A DNA stretch of 64,000 nucleotides from Pseudomonadota bacterium (GCA_021790335.1 JAJYEE010000003.1:62001-126000), one strand, 5' to 3'; positions 1 through 9,479 are shown, numbered from the stretch's first letter. A program made the numbers and translations. Notes: generated by a model from the sequence alone, not told the origin.

Positions 1-28
1 AGGTTCGGGCAGCCGTCACGGAACGGTA

Positions 29-1003
29 TCAAGGCCAGGCAATCGAGGGGTCGTCCTGCTCGGGCAGCTGTTTCGGCTGCGCCAGAATAGCAGGAGGGGG
101 CCGTGCCCCGGGCAGTTGCCACGGGAGTGGTTCGCTTCGCTTGAGTGCAAGCAGTGTCGCCAGCGGTACCAGGCGGATCCGGTAGAAGCCCAGTCTCGGC
201 AGCCATTGTCGCAGTACCTCCAGAGTCGCTGGGCGGGGATGGCCGATGGCTATCGCGTGACCGCGTCTGCGGGCGATGCGGATCAGCAGAGCGAACTGTC
301 TTTCCACGGCATCGACCGTCGGGATGTCGTCGAGGAACACGTTTCGTGACAGGTTCGGTATGCGATATGCGCCGGCCGCGCGGGCCGCCACGGTCTGGGC
401 GATGGTTCGCGAATCGACGAAGAACAGACCGCCGTGCTCGTGCAGCGCCTGCATGATCCACTCCATTGGCACCGGCCGCGAGGTCAAAAGACTTCCCATG
501 TGATTGTTGACACCCTCCACGTAGCGGAGGCCGGAGAGATCATTGTCGAGCGTAAGTGTGAGCAGGGTCCGCGACATCGCCGTGTCCAGAGCCCCGGGTC
601 CCGGATCGAGCCCGCCTACCGGTTCCATCGGCAGGTGCAACAGCACTTCTTTGCCGTGCCGGTGCGCCATCTCATCAAGATCGACGGCATACGGCGTATG
701 CGGCAGGATCGCGCAGGCGACTGGTCCAGGGAGACGCACGGCCTGTTTCCCCGCCGGGAGGCTGTTGCCCAGGTCGTCAATGATGATGCTTATGTATGTG
801 GGAGGAAAATTTGGGGTGTCGGCACCGTACGCACAGCTCGCCCCGAGCAGTGCCACGGCAGCGAGCGTCGCCTGGAGCCAGGGCGTGATCCCCCTACGCC
901 GAATCGCCGCAGCCGGACGAAGCCAGACTGCGGGCTGCAACGCAGCCCGCAGGAACGTTACCGGTTTGTCGTTATCTTCCTGCGCGCCCGGCTCGCTAGT
1001 CAC
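29..1003 (-). CDS. Divergent polysaccharide deacetylase family protein (YibQ-like)
   Basis: Periplasmic protein of the divergent polysaccharide deacetylase (DUF610/YibQ) family, 324 aa. A basic N-terminus and a hydrophobic stretch ending near AYGA (about residue 60) look like a signal peptide. The family hallmark IIIDDLG follows near residue 74, with the HLPMEP motif near 123 and a GHPRP motif near 255. The family resembles NodB deacetylases, but its substrate is not established. The start codon overlaps the stop of the upstream ctpA gene by 4 nt, so the two are probably translationally coupled. It ends a minus-strand run gpmI-envC-ctpA-yibQ that is common in gammaproteobacteria and suggests a role in the cell envelope. 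Family assignment is firm; activity is inference. Confidence 0.9.
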   Translation of the reverse strand: MTSEPGAQEDNDKPVTFLRAALQPAVWLRPAAAIRRRGITPWLQATLAAVALLGASCAYGADTPNFPPTYISIIIDDLGNSLPAGKQAVRLPGPVACAILPHTPYAVDLDEMAHRHGKEVLLHLPMEPVGGLDPGPGALDTAMSRTLLTLTLDNDLSGLRYVEGVNNHMGSLLTSRPVPMEWIMQALHEHGGLFFVDSRTIAQTVAARAAGAYRIPNLSRNVFLDDIPTVDAVERQFALLIRIARRRGHAIAIGHPRPATLEVLRQWLPRLGFYRIRLVPLATLLALKRSEPLPWQLPGARPPPAILAQPKQLPEQDDPSIAWP

Positions 1004-2394
1004 TCGCCCGCTTCATGCTGGAAGACCGCGATCCCTCTGAGCAAGTTGAGCGCTTCCCACAGCTGGTAATCCGACCCGACAGTGTCAGGCGGTAGCGCGC
1101 TTGAAGCAGGCGCGTTTGCCGCGGCCGGCCCGGTGTTTTTCAGGTGACCCTCGAGATCGACTTCCTTCAGCATGCCATCGTTGGCCTTCTCGACCTTGGG
1201 GATCTTCATTTCATCGACGATTACGTCCGGCGTGATGCCGCGGTCCTGGATGGAACGGCCGCTCGGGGTATAGTAGCGAGCCGTCGTCAGCCTGAGGGCC
1301 GAGCCGTCGCTCAGTGGGATAATGGTCTGTACCGAGCCCTTTCCGAAGGTCTTGGTGCCCATGATGATGGCGCGCTTGTTGTCCTGCAGTGCTCCGGCGA
1401 CAATTTCCGACGCAGAGGCCGAGCCGCCGTTGACGAGCACCACCATCGGCGCTCCGTGCAGAACGTCGCCCCCGGGGGAGGCGGCGAATGTCATATTGGA
1501 GTCCGGCACGCGTCCCTTGGTGTAGACAATCAGGCCTTTGTTGAGGAAGGTGTTGCTGACCGACACCGCGGCATTCAGCACGCCGCCGGGGTTGTTGCGC
1601 AGATCCAGAACCAGGCCTTTGAGGGCACCCTTGTTTTTGCGCTTCAGCATCTTGAGCGCTCTCATGAGGCTGCCTTCGGTGTTGGCCTGAAACTGCGCGA
1701 TGCGGACGTAACCATAGCCCGGCTCGAGCAGACGAGCCTTGACGCTCTCGATCTTGATGACCGCGCGCTTGAGCTTGAATGTCAGCGGCTTATTTACTCC
1801 CCGGCGCAGCACGGTGAGCGTGATTTCGCTGCCCGGCTTGCCGCGCATCATGTCGACCGCCTGATCCAGTGACATGCCCTGGACGGCCTTCTGGTCGATC
1901 TTGATGATCAAATCGCCCGGCTTCAGCCCGGCATGTGCTGCCGGGGTATCGTCTATCGGCGAAATGACCTTCACGACCCCGTCTACCATCGTCACCTGCA
2001 GCCCGAGTCCACCGAAGTCTCCCTCGGTGCTGATGCGCATTTCCCTGAATGCTTGCCGGTTGAGAAAGGCCGAATGAGGATCAAGCGAGGACACCATGCC
2101 CTGGATGGCGTTGTCGATCAGTTTCCTGTCGCTCTCCGGTTCAACGTAGTCCGACTTGATGCGTGCGAAGACGTCCGTGAACGTGCGCAGCTGCTGTATG
2201 GGCAGCGGCTCGCTCGCCTGGGCCCCGGCTTGAGTCTGAGCGCCAGCAGCGTTGCGGTCCGCCTGCACCGCGCGTTCCAGCGTGATTCCCGCCCCTATGA
2301 ACACACCCAAAAGCAGGATCAGCGCATAGCGCATGAAATGACCGCCCTTGGGGCGCCTGTGCCCCTTATCGGGGGAGCGGTGCGATAGATTCAT
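1000..2394 (-). CDS. ctpA: S41 family carboxy-terminal processing peptidase (CtpA/Prc-type)
   Basis: Periplasmic serine protease of the tail-specific S41 family, 464 aa. After an N-terminal membrane anchor or signal (about residues 21-40) comes a PDZ domain (about 115-195, with GDLIIKID) and the protease core. The catalytic serine lies in GGSASASE and the lysine in TFGKGSVQT. Such proteases trim proteins from their C-termini and often act on peptidoglycan hydrolases or their regulators, which fits the adjacent envC. I chose the ATG at 2394 because GGAG precedes it at good spacing. A second in-frame ATG at 2334 sits right at the hydrophobic segment and would give a shorter leader. Length is typical. 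Confidence 0.95.
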   Translation of the reverse strand: MNLSHRSPDKGHRRPKGGHFMRYALILLLGVFIGAGITLERAVQADRNAAGAQTQAGAQASEPLPIQQLRTFTDVFARIKSDYVEPESDRKLIDNAIQGMVSSLDPHSAFLNRQAFREMRISTEGDFGGLGLQVTMVDGVVKVISPIDDTPAAHAGLKPGDLIIKIDQKAVQGMSLDQAVDMMRGKPGSEITLTVLRRGVNKPLTFKLKRAVIKIESVKARLLEPGYGYVRIAQFQANTEGSLMRALKMLKRKNKGALKGLVLDLRNNPGGVLNAAVSVSNTFLNKGLIVYTKGRVPDSNMTFAASPGGDVLHGAPMVVLVNGGSASASEIVAGALQDNKRAIIMGTKTFGKGSVQTIIPLSDGSALRLTTARYYTPSGRSIQDRGITPDVIVDEMKIPKVEKANDGMLKEVDLEGHLKNTGPAAANAPASSALPPDTVGSDYQLWEALNLLRGIAVFQHEAGE

Positions 2395-2497
2395 TTAGGT
2401 TTCTCCGGATTACAGGGGTTGCGCTGCCGCCTGACTGCACAGGCCGCGGCAAGGTTTGCTGCATGTGATCCTAAACTGACCGTAAAGATTTCAAAGT

Positions 2498-3787
2498 CTA
2501 GCGTATTTTGCACCACTTCAGCGGGTTTACGGGCTTTTCGTCGTGCAGGACTTCGAAATACAGCCCGGGTTGCGCAGCCCCGCCGGTATTGCCGACCGTT
2601 GCGATGACCTGCCCGGCCCTGACCCAGTCTCCGACCTGTTCGTACAGGCTCTGATTGTGGGCGTACAGGGACATGTAGCCGTCGCCGTGATCGATGATCA
2701 TGAGCATGCCGAAGCCGCGCAACCAGTCGGCATAGGCCACCCGGCCGTTGAACACGGAGACTACCTTGCTTCCCTCTGGAGCCGCCAGAAACACACCCTG
2801 CCACTTGAGGGTGCCAAAGCCTTCGGGTTCACCGAACCGATCCACAATTCTGCCCGCTACCGGCAGGCGAAGTCTACCGCGAAAATCCGCGAACCGGCTA
2901 TTGGGGCCGGGTAGCGGAACCGGGGAAGTGCCCACCATGACGTTCTGAATTCCTTTGACCAGGCGACTCAGCCGTTGTTCATCGGCTCGCAGGCGGGCGA
3001 TTTCCCGTGACTGGCTGATGACTTTCCGGTTCAGCCGTACGAGCAGGGCCTGGCGGCGCGCTTCGGACCGCAGCAGCGCCTGACGTTTGGCAACCTGGTC
3101 GGCGCGCAGTCGCACAAGCGCATGTTCACGCTTCCTGATCCGGTTTGTGATGGCGGTCAGGCTCGCGAGCGCCTTGCGCGCCGCGGCAATATGGCCTGCG
3201 CGTGCCCTTTGCAGGTACCCGTAGTAGGTGAGCACGCGGCTGACCGTCGCCGGATCCTGCTGGTTGAGGAGCAGCTTAAGGTACTCCTGGCGTCCGAGGA
3301 TATAGGCCGCGCGCGCCTCATCCTCGAGTTCGCGAAGCTGTCCACTGATCCGGCGGCGCTCTTGCAGTTCCTGGGTGCGCAACTGCACCAGCCGCCCGTC
3401 CTGTCGCTGACGCTCGGTATCCAGTCGTCTAAGGCCGAGCAGGATCCTGCCGATCTGCTTTTCCGAGTCGCGCAGTGCGGTAAGTTGGGAGTCGCGCTGG
3501 CCGCGTGTATGCTCGAGACTGTGCTGCAGTGCCTTGAGGCGGTTGCGTAACTGCGTGAGCCGCTGTGCTGCCGCTCCCCCCTCGGCGGCTGCGATGCCGC
3601 CCGTTGTGCACAATATCGCTGCCAGTCCGGCCGCGAGCAGCGCCAATCTGGCGCGGCCCAACCGGTGCGGTACCGGAGCGCTGCGGGGAACGAGGGTGAG
3701 ACGTGCATTGCCGGCGCGCCTGGCCGGAAAAGACCAACGGGCAAAAAGACCCGCGTTGCGACGCCTGCTTTCAGGCTTCCAGTTCAA
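2498..3787 (-). CDS. envC: Murein hydrolase activator EnvC-like (M23 peptidase domain)
   Basis: Periplasmic coiled-coil protein with a C-terminal M23/LytM domain, which in EnvC activates the division amidases AmiA/AmiB. A long Arg/Gln/Leu-rich coiled coil (about residues 75-290) is followed by the LytM domain with [23 protein letters not shown] and NTGG...LYFEV motifs. The frame contains no ATG or GTG near its beginning. The longest reading starts at TTG 3787, overlapping gpmI by 17 nt. TTG codons at 3661 or 3646 would put the start directly before the signal-peptide core ([12 protein letters not shown]) and are biologically more likely. None has a clear ribosome site, so the N-terminus is open. 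Family assignment is strong. Confidence 0.9.
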   Translation of the reverse strand: MNWKPESRRRNAGLFARWSFPARRAGNARLTLVPRSAPVPHRLGRARLALLAAGLAAILCTTGGIAAAEGGAAAQRLTQLRNRLKALQHSLEHTRGQRDSQLTALRDSEKQIGRILLGLRRLDTERQRQDGRLVQLRTQELQERRRISGQLRELEDEARAAYILGRQEYLKLLLNQQDPATVSRVLTYYGYLQRARAGHIAAARKALASLTAITNRIRKREHALVRLRADQVAKRQALLRSEARRQALLVRLNRKVISQSREIARLRADEQRLSRLVKGIQNVMVGTSPVPLPGPNSRFADFRGRLRLPVAGRIVDRFGEPEGFGTLKWQGVFLAAPEGSKVVSVFNGRVAYADWLRGFGMLMIIDHGDGYMSLYAHNQSLYEQVGDWVRAGQVIATVGNTGGAAQPGLYFEVLHDEKPVNPLKWCKIR

Positions 3788-5321
3788 CCAAAGAACGTCC
3801 GGTCATCTCCGTGGGAATGCGCAGGCCCATCAGCGACAGCATAGTCGGGGCCACATCCTCAAGCGATCCGCCGCCGGCAAGGCGTGCCGGGCGGCCGATA
3901 TACAGCAGCGGCACCGGATTCGTGGTGTGGGCGGTATGGGGCTGGCCGGTCTCGGGATCGTACATCTGCTCGGCATTGCCGTGGTCGGCAGTGATCAGCA
4001 GTTCACCGCCCGATTCGAGAACCACGGGTACCAGGCGCCCAAGGCAGGTGTCGAGTGTCTCGATGGCCTGCACCGTGGCCGGAAAATCGCCGGTGTGGCC
4101 GACCATGTCGGCATTGGCGAAATTGCAGACGATGACGTCATAGACTCCGCTTTTCACGGCCGCGACCATCTTGTCCGTGACATCCAGTGCGCTCATCTGC
4201 GGTCTGAGGTTGTAGGTCGCCACTTCGGTGGGCGACGGCACAAGAATGCGGTCTTCGCCTTCGAATGGCGTCTCCATGCCCCCGTTGAAAAAAAAGGTCA
4301 CATGCGCGTATTTTTCGGTCTCCGCGATCCGCAGCTGATGTTTGCCGAGGCTGGCCAGATAGGCGCCCAGTACGTTGCGCAGCCGCTCGGGCGGAAATGC
4401 CACGGGAATGTGAAATTCGGACTGGTATTCGGTCAGGCTGACAAAACGGCCCAGCATCGGGCGTGCCGCGCGGCTGAAGCCGTCAAAATTTTCTTCGACG
4501 AACGGGCGCGTGATCTGGCGCGCGCGATCGGAGCGGAAATTCATGAACAGCACCACATCGCCGTCGTCAATGTGCACCGGCTCGGTGCCCGGTGGCGCGA
4601 TCACCGTGGCCTTCACGAATTCGTCGGTTTCGCCGCGCGCGTAGGCGGCTTCGAGCGCTTCGGCCGCGGAGGATGCGCGGAATTCAGCTTTTCCCTGTGT
4701 GATCAGGTCGTAGGCAGCCTGGATGCGCGGCCAGCGGTGATCGCGGTCCATGGCATAATAGCGCCCTATCATGGTAGCGATCCGTCCCTGGCCGAGGCTG
4801 CGGAATTTCTGCTCCATGGCGTCGATAGATCTCCGTGCGCTTTGTGGCGGTGTATCGCGGCCGTCCAGGAACGCGTGCAGGAACAACTTTTTCGCCCCGC
4901 GTCGAACCGCGAGCTCCGCCATCGCGTGAATGTGGTCCTCGTGGCTGTGTACCCCGCCGGGAGACAGTAGACCCAGGATGTGGACCGCCCGGTCCGTGTT
5001 GATCGCGAGGTCAACCGCATCAGTAAAGGTCTTGTTGGTAAAGAACGAGCCCGAGCTGATGGCGCGATTGATGCGTGTGTATTCCTGGTAGACCACACGG
5101 CCGGCGCCCAGGTTGAGGTGCCCTACCTCCGAGTTTCCCATCTGGTTCGATGGTAGTCCCACCGCCGCTTCCGAGGCACGGATCAGGGTATGGGAATAGC
5201 GTGCCCAGAAATTATCCCAGTTCGGCTTGCGGGCGCTGGCAATCGCGTTGTATTCGGCATTTTCGCGGCAGCCCCAGCCATCCATGATAACCAGAACAAG
5301 CGGTTTGGGGATCGACTGCAT
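3771..5321 (-). CDS. gpmI: 2,3-bisphosphoglycerate-independent phosphoglycerate mutase
   Basis: Cytosolic glycolytic enzyme interconverting 3- and 2-phosphoglycerate, manganese-dependent, 516 aa (normal for iPGM). Diagnostic motifs are IMDGWG near residue 13, the phosphoserine site [13 protein letters not shown] near 63, [11 protein letters not shown] near 148, NFRSDRARQ near 265, [13 protein letters not shown] near 398 and TADHGNAE near 441, together covering both metal centres. It is the first gene of the minus-strand group with envC, ctpA and yibQ. It diverges from the arsR-type gene across a 170-bp promoter region. Nothing unusual. Confidence 0.97.
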   Translation of the reverse strand: MQSIPKPLVLVIMDGWGCRENAEYNAIASARKPNWDNFWARYSHTLIRASEAAVGLPSNQMGNSEVGHLNLGAGRVVYQEYTRINRAISSGSFFTNKTFTDAVDLAINTDRAVHILGLLSPGGVHSHEDHIHAMAELAVRRGAKKLFLHAFLDGRDTPPQSARRSIDAMEQKFRSLGQGRIATMIGRYYAMDRDHRWPRIQAAYDLITQGKAEFRASSAAEALEAAYARGETDEFVKATVIAPPGTEPVHIDDGDVVLFMNFRSDRARQITRPFVEENFDGFSRAARPMLGRFVSLTEYQSEFHIPVAFPPERLRNVLGAYLASLGKHQLRIAETEKYAHVTFFFNGGMETPFEGEDRILVPSPTEVATYNLRPQMSALDVTDKMVAAVKSGVYDVIVCNFANADMVGHTGDFPATVQAIETLDTCLGRLVPVVLESGGELLITADHGNAEQMYDPETGQPHTAHTTNPVPLLYIGRPARLAGGGSLEDVAPTMLSLMGLRIPTEMTGRSLVELEA

Positions 5322-5374
5322 GCCTTTCGTTTAACCCGGATGATTCTGTGGTCTTTTAAAATTGGCTAATATTG

Positions 5375-5380
5375 TATAAT
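5375..5380 (+). promoter_or_regulatory. Candidate -10 box of the arsR-rhodanese-grxC promoter
   Basis: A perfect TATAAT lies in the divergent gpmI/arsR interval, in an AT-rich patch (5351-5385) that stands out from the GC-rich surroundings. The -35 position (about 5352-5357) is poor. An ArsR-type repressor or activator would plausibly act here on its own gene. Confidence 0.45.
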
Positions 5381-5491
5381 GTTTCCAGGACAATGACAGC
5401 CACAGGATGGATTCGTTCATCGAATGTGGCGATCGGCTGGAGGGCCTGTGGGACACCAGCAGCAACTTCTAACCGAGACGAGGTTAAAGAA

Positions 5492-5824
5492 ATGAGTGTA
5501 ACCGCCGAGCATGTGGGTCTGATCACCAACGAAGAGGACATCTACCGCGCTTCCCATTCGATGAAGGCCATGGCCCATCCGTTGCGCCTGAAGATTCTGT
5601 GTATGCTGGGCGCCATGAACGAAGTCAGCGTACAGGAAATTGTGGAACATGTGGGGACGTCCCAGAGCAACATCTCCCAGCATCTGTCTATCCTGCGGGA
5701 CAAGGGCATTCTGGCATCGCGCAAAGACGCCAACAAGGTATACTACCGGATTGCCGAACCCGGGATCATCAATCTTATCGGCGCGTTGCGCGCCGCGTTT
5801 TGCAGCAGATTCGACGAAGCGTAA
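5492..5824 (+). CDS. ArsR/SmtB-family regulator, BigR/SqrR-like dithiol sensor
   Basis: Small winged-helix repressor, 110 aa. The HTH is clear: AMAHPLRLKIL (residues 26-36), then SVQEIVEHVGTSQSNISQHLSILRD with the recognition helix near 56-70, and a beta wing near 75-86. It has exactly two cysteines, C37 in the first HTH-adjacent helix and C104 in the last helix. This is the same placement and spacing as the persulfide-sensing pair in SqrR/BigR/YgaV, and there is no metal-binding ELCVCD motif. The downstream rhodanese and glutaredoxin fit a reactive-sulfur or redox signal. I chose ATG 5492 because GAGG-like and AAAGA bases precede it and homologous proteins start here. The effector is inferred. 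Confidence 0.9.
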   Translation: MSVTAEHVGLITNEEDIYRASHSMKAMAHPLRLKILCMLGAMNEVSVQEIVEHVGTSQSNISQHLSILRDKGILASRKDANKVYYRIAEPGIINLIGALRAAFCSRFDEA

Positions 5825-5972
5825 CGTGATGGCCGGGCGCCGCGCACGGTGCTTCGGGGGTCCGAACGCGGCAACGGGGTGCAGCATGTGCCGCCGCAGC
5901 CGCCATTTGAACCCCATGCCGGACCGCTCCTGACTTCAGACAACTACCCCAGCATCTGCCGAGATCTCCTAA

Positions 5973-6383
5973 ATGCAGTTCGTAATTCACAATTGGTATC
6001 TGTTCCTAGCACTGGCGGTTGTCCTCGTCCTGCTGGTCGCCGCCCCACTGAACCAGGCGCTCCATGGCGTCAAGTCGGTGCCCGTGGGTCAGGCAGTTCG
6101 CATGGTCAATCACGAGTCGGCACTGATCGTCGACGTACGCGAGCCTGATGAATTCAGGAGTGGGCACATCCCAAACTCGATCAATATTCCACTCAGTGCT
6201 CTGGGCGGGCGGCTGGGCGAGCTCGAGAAATTCAAGAGCCGCCCGCTCATCATCAGCTGTCGCACCAGCCAGCGCTCGGCCAAAGCCGCCATGGCGCTGC
6301 GCAAACATGATTTTCAGTCGGTGCACGTTCTGGCCGGCGGGATCCTTGCCTGGCAGGGTGAAAACCTGCCAACGCAGAAGTGA
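5973..6383 (+). CDS. Membrane-anchored rhodanese-like sulfurtransferase
   Basis: Single-domain rhodanese of 136 aa with an N-terminal membrane helix (about residues 8-30), so the domain is tethered to the inner membrane. Rhodanese motifs are VDVREPDEFRSGHIPNSINIP (about 50-70) and the active-site loop CRTSQRS (about 97-103), whose first cysteine would carry the persulfide. The gene sits between a dithiol ArsR regulator and a glutaredoxin, consistent with sulfur transfer or thiol repair. It lies 7 bases upstream of grxC and is probably co-transcribed. The sulfur donor is unknown. Confidence 0.92.
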   Translation: MQFVIHNWYLFLALAVVLVLLVAAPLNQALHGVKSVPVGQAVRMVNHESALIVDVREPDEFRSGHIPNSINIPLSALGGRLGELEKFKSRPLIISCRTSQRSAKAAMALRKHDFQSVHVLAGGILAWQGENLPTQK

Positions 6384-6390
6384 GGTGGAA

Positions 6391-6660
6391 ATGGGAGAGA
6401 CAGCCAAAGTTCTGATGTACTGCACACGCATCTGCCCTTACTGTACGATGGCGGACCGCCTGCTTGAGCGCAAAGGCGTGAAAGTCGAGAAAATACACGT
6501 TGACGAAGTGCCGGAGCAGCGCGTGGAAATGGTGCGGATCACAGGCAGAACCACAGTGCCCCAGATCTTCATCGGCCAAACCCATGTCGGCGGCTACACG
6601 GATCTGGCGGAGCTCGAACGCAACGGCAGGCTCGACGAGCTGCTAGCACCGCAGCCCTGA
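6391..6660 (+). CDS. grxC: Glutaredoxin 3
   Basis: Cytosolic dithiol glutaredoxin of 89 aa that reduces disulfides and glutathione mixed disulfides using glutathione. The active site CPYC is near residues 15-18, followed by the cis-proline motif TVPQIFI and the glutathione-binding GGYTDL. ATG 6391 was chosen because AGGTGG precedes it and the protein then begins directly at the first beta strand. The grxC-secB-gpsA order is widely conserved in gammaproteobacteria. Confidence 0.96.
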   Translation: MGETAKVLMYCTRICPYCTMADRLLERKGVKVEKIHVDEVPEQRVEMVRITGRTTVPQIFIGQTHVGGYTDLAELERNGRLDELLAPQP

Positions 6661-6777
6661 AGCCGGCCGACGCGGCTGCGCCGGCTACTTTCCGTTGCCG
6701 CGCGCAGCGTGGACAATAACGGTATATAACAGCGGGACGTTCCCGCACGTTTCCCATCCTACCAATAGGAACCGCCC

Positions 6778-7239
6778 ATGGCAGATTCGAATGAACCCCA
6801 GGGTCCGACCCTGAACGTGGAAAAGATCTACGTGAAGGATATCTCGTACGAGGCGCCGAATGCCCCGCACGTCTTTTTGGAGCAGAAGGTGCCGGAGGTG
6901 GGGATCCAGCTCCATATCGGACACAGTCCGCTTACCGCCGACGAGGGTCTCTACGAGGTGGTTCTCGGAGTGACGGTGACCGCCAAGGTCCTGGACAAGA
7001 CCGTGTTCCTGGCGGAAGCCCAGCAGTGCGGTCTGTTCCGCATCACGGGGGTCTCCGCCGGTGAACTGCCCATGGTGCTCGAGATCGGCTGCCCCAACAT
7101 ACTGTTGCCGTTCGCGCGCGAGGTCATCAACGATCTGGTCGGCAAAGGGGGGTTTCCGCAGCTGCTCATCAACCCGGTGAATTTTGAGCTGCTGTATCAG
7201 CAGAAGCAGCCAGCCGGCAGCCAGCCGGCCAGCCACTGA
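6778..7239 (+). CDS. secB: Protein-export chaperone SecB
   Basis: Cytosolic tetrameric chaperone that keeps presecretory proteins unfolded and hands them to SecA. At 153 aa it has normal length. Conserved stretches include VEKIYVKDISYEAPN (about residues 14-28), LYEVVLGVTVTAK, and CPNILLPFAREVINDLV with GGFPQLLINPVNF near the C-terminus. AGGA lies before the start. It lies between grxC and gpsA, its usual place. Confidence 0.98.
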   Translation: MADSNEPQGPTLNVEKIYVKDISYEAPNAPHVFLEQKVPEVGIQLHIGHSPLTADEGLYEVVLGVTVTAKVLDKTVFLAEAQQCGLFRITGVSAGELPMVLEIGCPNILLPFAREVINDLVGKGGFPQLLINPVNFELLYQQKQPAGSQPASH

Positions 7240-7284
7240 CGCACTCCGGCGCCGCTTGGCGCGCGGGAAGTGCCGAACCCACGC

Positions 7285-8301
7285 ATGGCGCAGCCGACGA
7301 CCGATTCTGATATCGCCGTCCTGGGCGCAGGTTCCTGGGGCACCGCACTCGCGGTGGTGCTTGCGCGCAATGGCTACCGCAGTTTTCTGTGGGGCCACGA
7401 CCCCGCGCGCATGGCGCGCATGGCGCATGAGCGCACCAACGCCCTGTATCTTCCCGGCATACCTTTTCCTGATGGCCTGTACCTGCGCGAAGACCTGGCG
7501 GCGCTGGCGCAGGAATGTGGACGGTTTCTCGTCGCAGTGCCGAGCGAGGCCTTTCGCACGACACTCGAAGCACTGGCCCCGCATGCCGCACCCACGGCTA
7601 TCGTGGCCAGCGCCACCAAGGGTCTGGAGCCAGGGTCAGGCAGGTTGCTGAGTGAAGTCTGCGTTGCCGTGCTCGGAGCGGGACGGGGCATTGGCGTGAT
7701 ATCCGGTCCGACGTTCGCCCGCGAAGTGGCGCGCGGTCTGCCGGCAGCGATGACCGTGGCGGCCCGGGAACCAGCAACGGCCGAAACCATCGCAGCCTGG
7801 CTGCGCAATGATCACCTGCGTGTGTATACGAGCCAGGACGTGGTGGGGGTGCAGCTCGGCGGCGCCGTCAAGAATATCATGGCCATTGCCACCGGTATCA
7901 GCGATGGACTGGCTCTCGGTGCCAATGCCCGCGCCGCGTTGATTACCCGCGGGCTCGCTGAAATCCAGCGCCTCGGTCAGGCGCTGGGAGGGCGGCTGGA
8001 AACCTTCATGGGCCTGGCCGGCATGGGCGACCTCGTTCTTACCTGTACGGACGACCAGTCGCGCAACCGCCAGGTCGGGCTTGCGCTCGGACAGGGAGGG
8101 TCACTGCGTACCACGCTTGCGCAGCTCGGGCAGGTGGCAGAGGGTGTTGGGACAGCGCGCGAGGTGCGCGCACTCGCTCACCGTCTGGGTGTGGACATGC
8201 CGATTACCGAAGAGGTCTATCGTGTGCTGTACGAAGGCCTGCCCCCCCGGGATGCGGTGGCCGCACTGCTGCGGCGTGAGCCGAAGCAGGAAAAATTGTG
8301 A
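7285..8301 (+). CDS. gpsA: Glycerol-3-phosphate dehydrogenase [NAD(P)+]
   Basis: Cytosolic enzyme making sn-glycerol 3-phosphate from dihydroxyacetone phosphate for phospholipid synthesis. The nucleotide-binding GAGSWGTA is at residues 14-21, GPTFAREVARG is near 142, and the catalytic-lysine motif GGAVKNIMAIATG is near 192, followed by GLAGMGDLVLTC. At 338 aa it has normal length. A GTG at 7270 is an alternative start that adds five residues. ATG 7285 gives the common MAQP-type beginning. It ends the ArsR-to-GpsA group. Confidence 0.97.
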   Translation: MAQPTTDSDIAVLGAGSWGTALAVVLARNGYRSFLWGHDPARMARMAHERTNALYLPGIPFPDGLYLREDLAALAQECGRFLVAVPSEAFRTTLEALAPHAAPTAIVASATKGLEPGSGRLLSEVCVAVLGAGRGIGVISGPTFAREVARGLPAAMTVAAREPATAETIAAWLRNDHLRVYTSQDVVGVQLGGAVKNIMAIATGISDGLALGANARAALITRGLAEIQRLGQALGGRLETFMGLAGMGDLVLTCTDDQSRNRQVGLALGQGGSLRTTLAQLGQVAEGVGTAREVRALAHRLGVDMPITEEVYRVLYEGLPPRDAVAALLRREPKQEKL

Positions 8302-8943
8302 TCGGAAAGCATGCTTTGGCTGAAGCCGCCTTTCTGAAAGTCGGATCAAACCGGGTCGGGGCATGTTTCCGGCCAAATCATAATATTCTGATGACGTCGG
8401 TATTGCCGCGCCTGCAAAAGGGTCAAGCGGTGCAGGACTTAGCCATCGCCGTCCGCAAACAGTGAGCCTTGCTTGATCCATCACGGTTTCGCAGGCTTGG
8501 CGTCCGGTCTTTCGGACCCTTGCGGCACATCGACGTGCCGTAATGCCACCATTATCTTTGCCGGCAACAAACTCCTCGTGCCGTCGTTGAGCCAGTCTTC
8601 CCGCCCCGTTCCTCCGCAGCAAGTTCCTTTGCAGCCAGTCTGATAAAGTCTGGCGCCCCATGCACGACGGCATCTGCATCACGCGCCGGACATCGAACGC
8701 CAGCGCAAGGGGTGGCACCGTCAAAACGGATAAACCACAAATTACGCCGTTCCCTTTTGCTTTGGCGTCGATTCTGTGCAGCCCGCGCAGTTTGTCCGGG
8801 GCTGTAACGACTGCATTCTTAACGTGGCAGCGTCCCGCCGGACGCGATCAGACGGTATATCGGGCGACGGGAAAAGGCCGGGACAACCGACCTGCCAGTG
8901 GGGGGGTGCCGCGTCATCATCTTGTGCCTGCGCCGCCCGGCGT
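8302..8943. other. Gene-free interval between gpsA and trmL
   Basis: About 640 bp between two converging genes. No frame here shows a recognisable protein, start signal or tRNA fold. A 12-bp perfect palindrome (AAAGCATGCTTT, 8306-8317) sits just after the gpsA stop but has no loop or T-run, so I do not call it a terminator. Confidence 0.5.
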
Positions 8944-9399
8944 TCACAGAAAGTCGAGTTGCCGCCATGCCTCGTACACGACAATTGCCACAGCATTGGA
9001 CAGATTCAGGCTGCGAACCCCGGGCCGCATGGGCAGGGTCAGGCAATGTTCCGGGGGCAGACCCAGCAGCACTTCATTCGGCAGGCCACGTGTCTCCGGG
9101 CCAAACAGCAGTGCGTCGCCACGGCAATAGCCGAATTCGGAGTAGCGTCGTCGCGCGCGGCTTGAGAACGCCAGCATCCGCGGCGGATTGATCCGGCACA
9201 GGAACTCGCCCAGATCCGGGTAGCTGCGCACCGTTACCCATTCATGATAGTCCAGGCCGGCGCGCTTGAGTCGGCGGTCGTCGAGCGTGAATCCCAGAGG
9301 TTCGATGAGATGCAGCTGCGCCCCGGTGTTGGCGCACAAGCGGATGACATTGCCGGTGTTTGGCGGAATTTCGGGTTGGTATAGCACGACGTGCAACAT
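8944..9399 (-). CDS. trmL: tRNA (cytidine(34)-2'-O)-methyltransferase TrmL
   Basis: SPOUT-fold methyltransferase of 151 aa that 2'-O-methylates the wobble base of tRNA-Leu isoacceptors. Motifs are VVLYQPEIPPNTGN at residues 4-17, the SAM-binding LLFGPETRGLP near 95 and PMRPGVRSLNLSNAVAIVVYE near 120, which contributes to the trefoil knot. ATG 9399 was chosen over an upstream in-frame start at 9438 because family members begin MxHVVLYxPEI. It diverges from the MSHA locus. Confidence 0.96.
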   Translation of the reverse strand: MLHVVLYQPEIPPNTGNVIRLCANTGAQLHLIEPLGFTLDDRRLKRAGLDYHEWVTVRSYPDLGEFLCRINPPRMLAFSSRARRRYSEFGYCRGDALLFGPETRGLPNEVLLGLPPEHCLTLPMRPGVRSLNLSNAVAIVVYEAWRQLDFL

Positions 9400-9420
9400 G
9401 GACGGGTTCGCAGAGCAAAG

Positions 9421-9437
9421 CTGGCGCGAATTTTGCA
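9421..9437 (+). promoter_or_regulatory. Sigma-54 (-24/-12) promoter for the MSHA locus
   Basis: CTGGCGCGAATTTTGCA matches the RpoN consensus YTGGCACGNNNNTTGCW with one mismatch (A to G in GGCAC). GG is at 9423-9424 and GC at 9435-9436, giving the required 10-base gap. Transcription would start near 9448 and give an 84-base leader before mshE. It lies outside trmL and points at mshE. Confidence 0.6.
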
Positions 9438-9462
9438 TTGAGCCTGGTAGATTTCGCGTAAA

Positions 9463-9479
9463 CCTTAACTACAGTTAGG
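9463..9479. repeat. Inverted repeat in the mshE leader
   Basis: CCTTAACTACAGTTAGG contains the dyad TAACT-AC-AGTTA, and its outer CC/GG bases also pair if one T bulges. It lies just downstream of the predicted sigma-54 start site and could be a regulator site. Function is inferred only from position. Confidence 0.35.
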
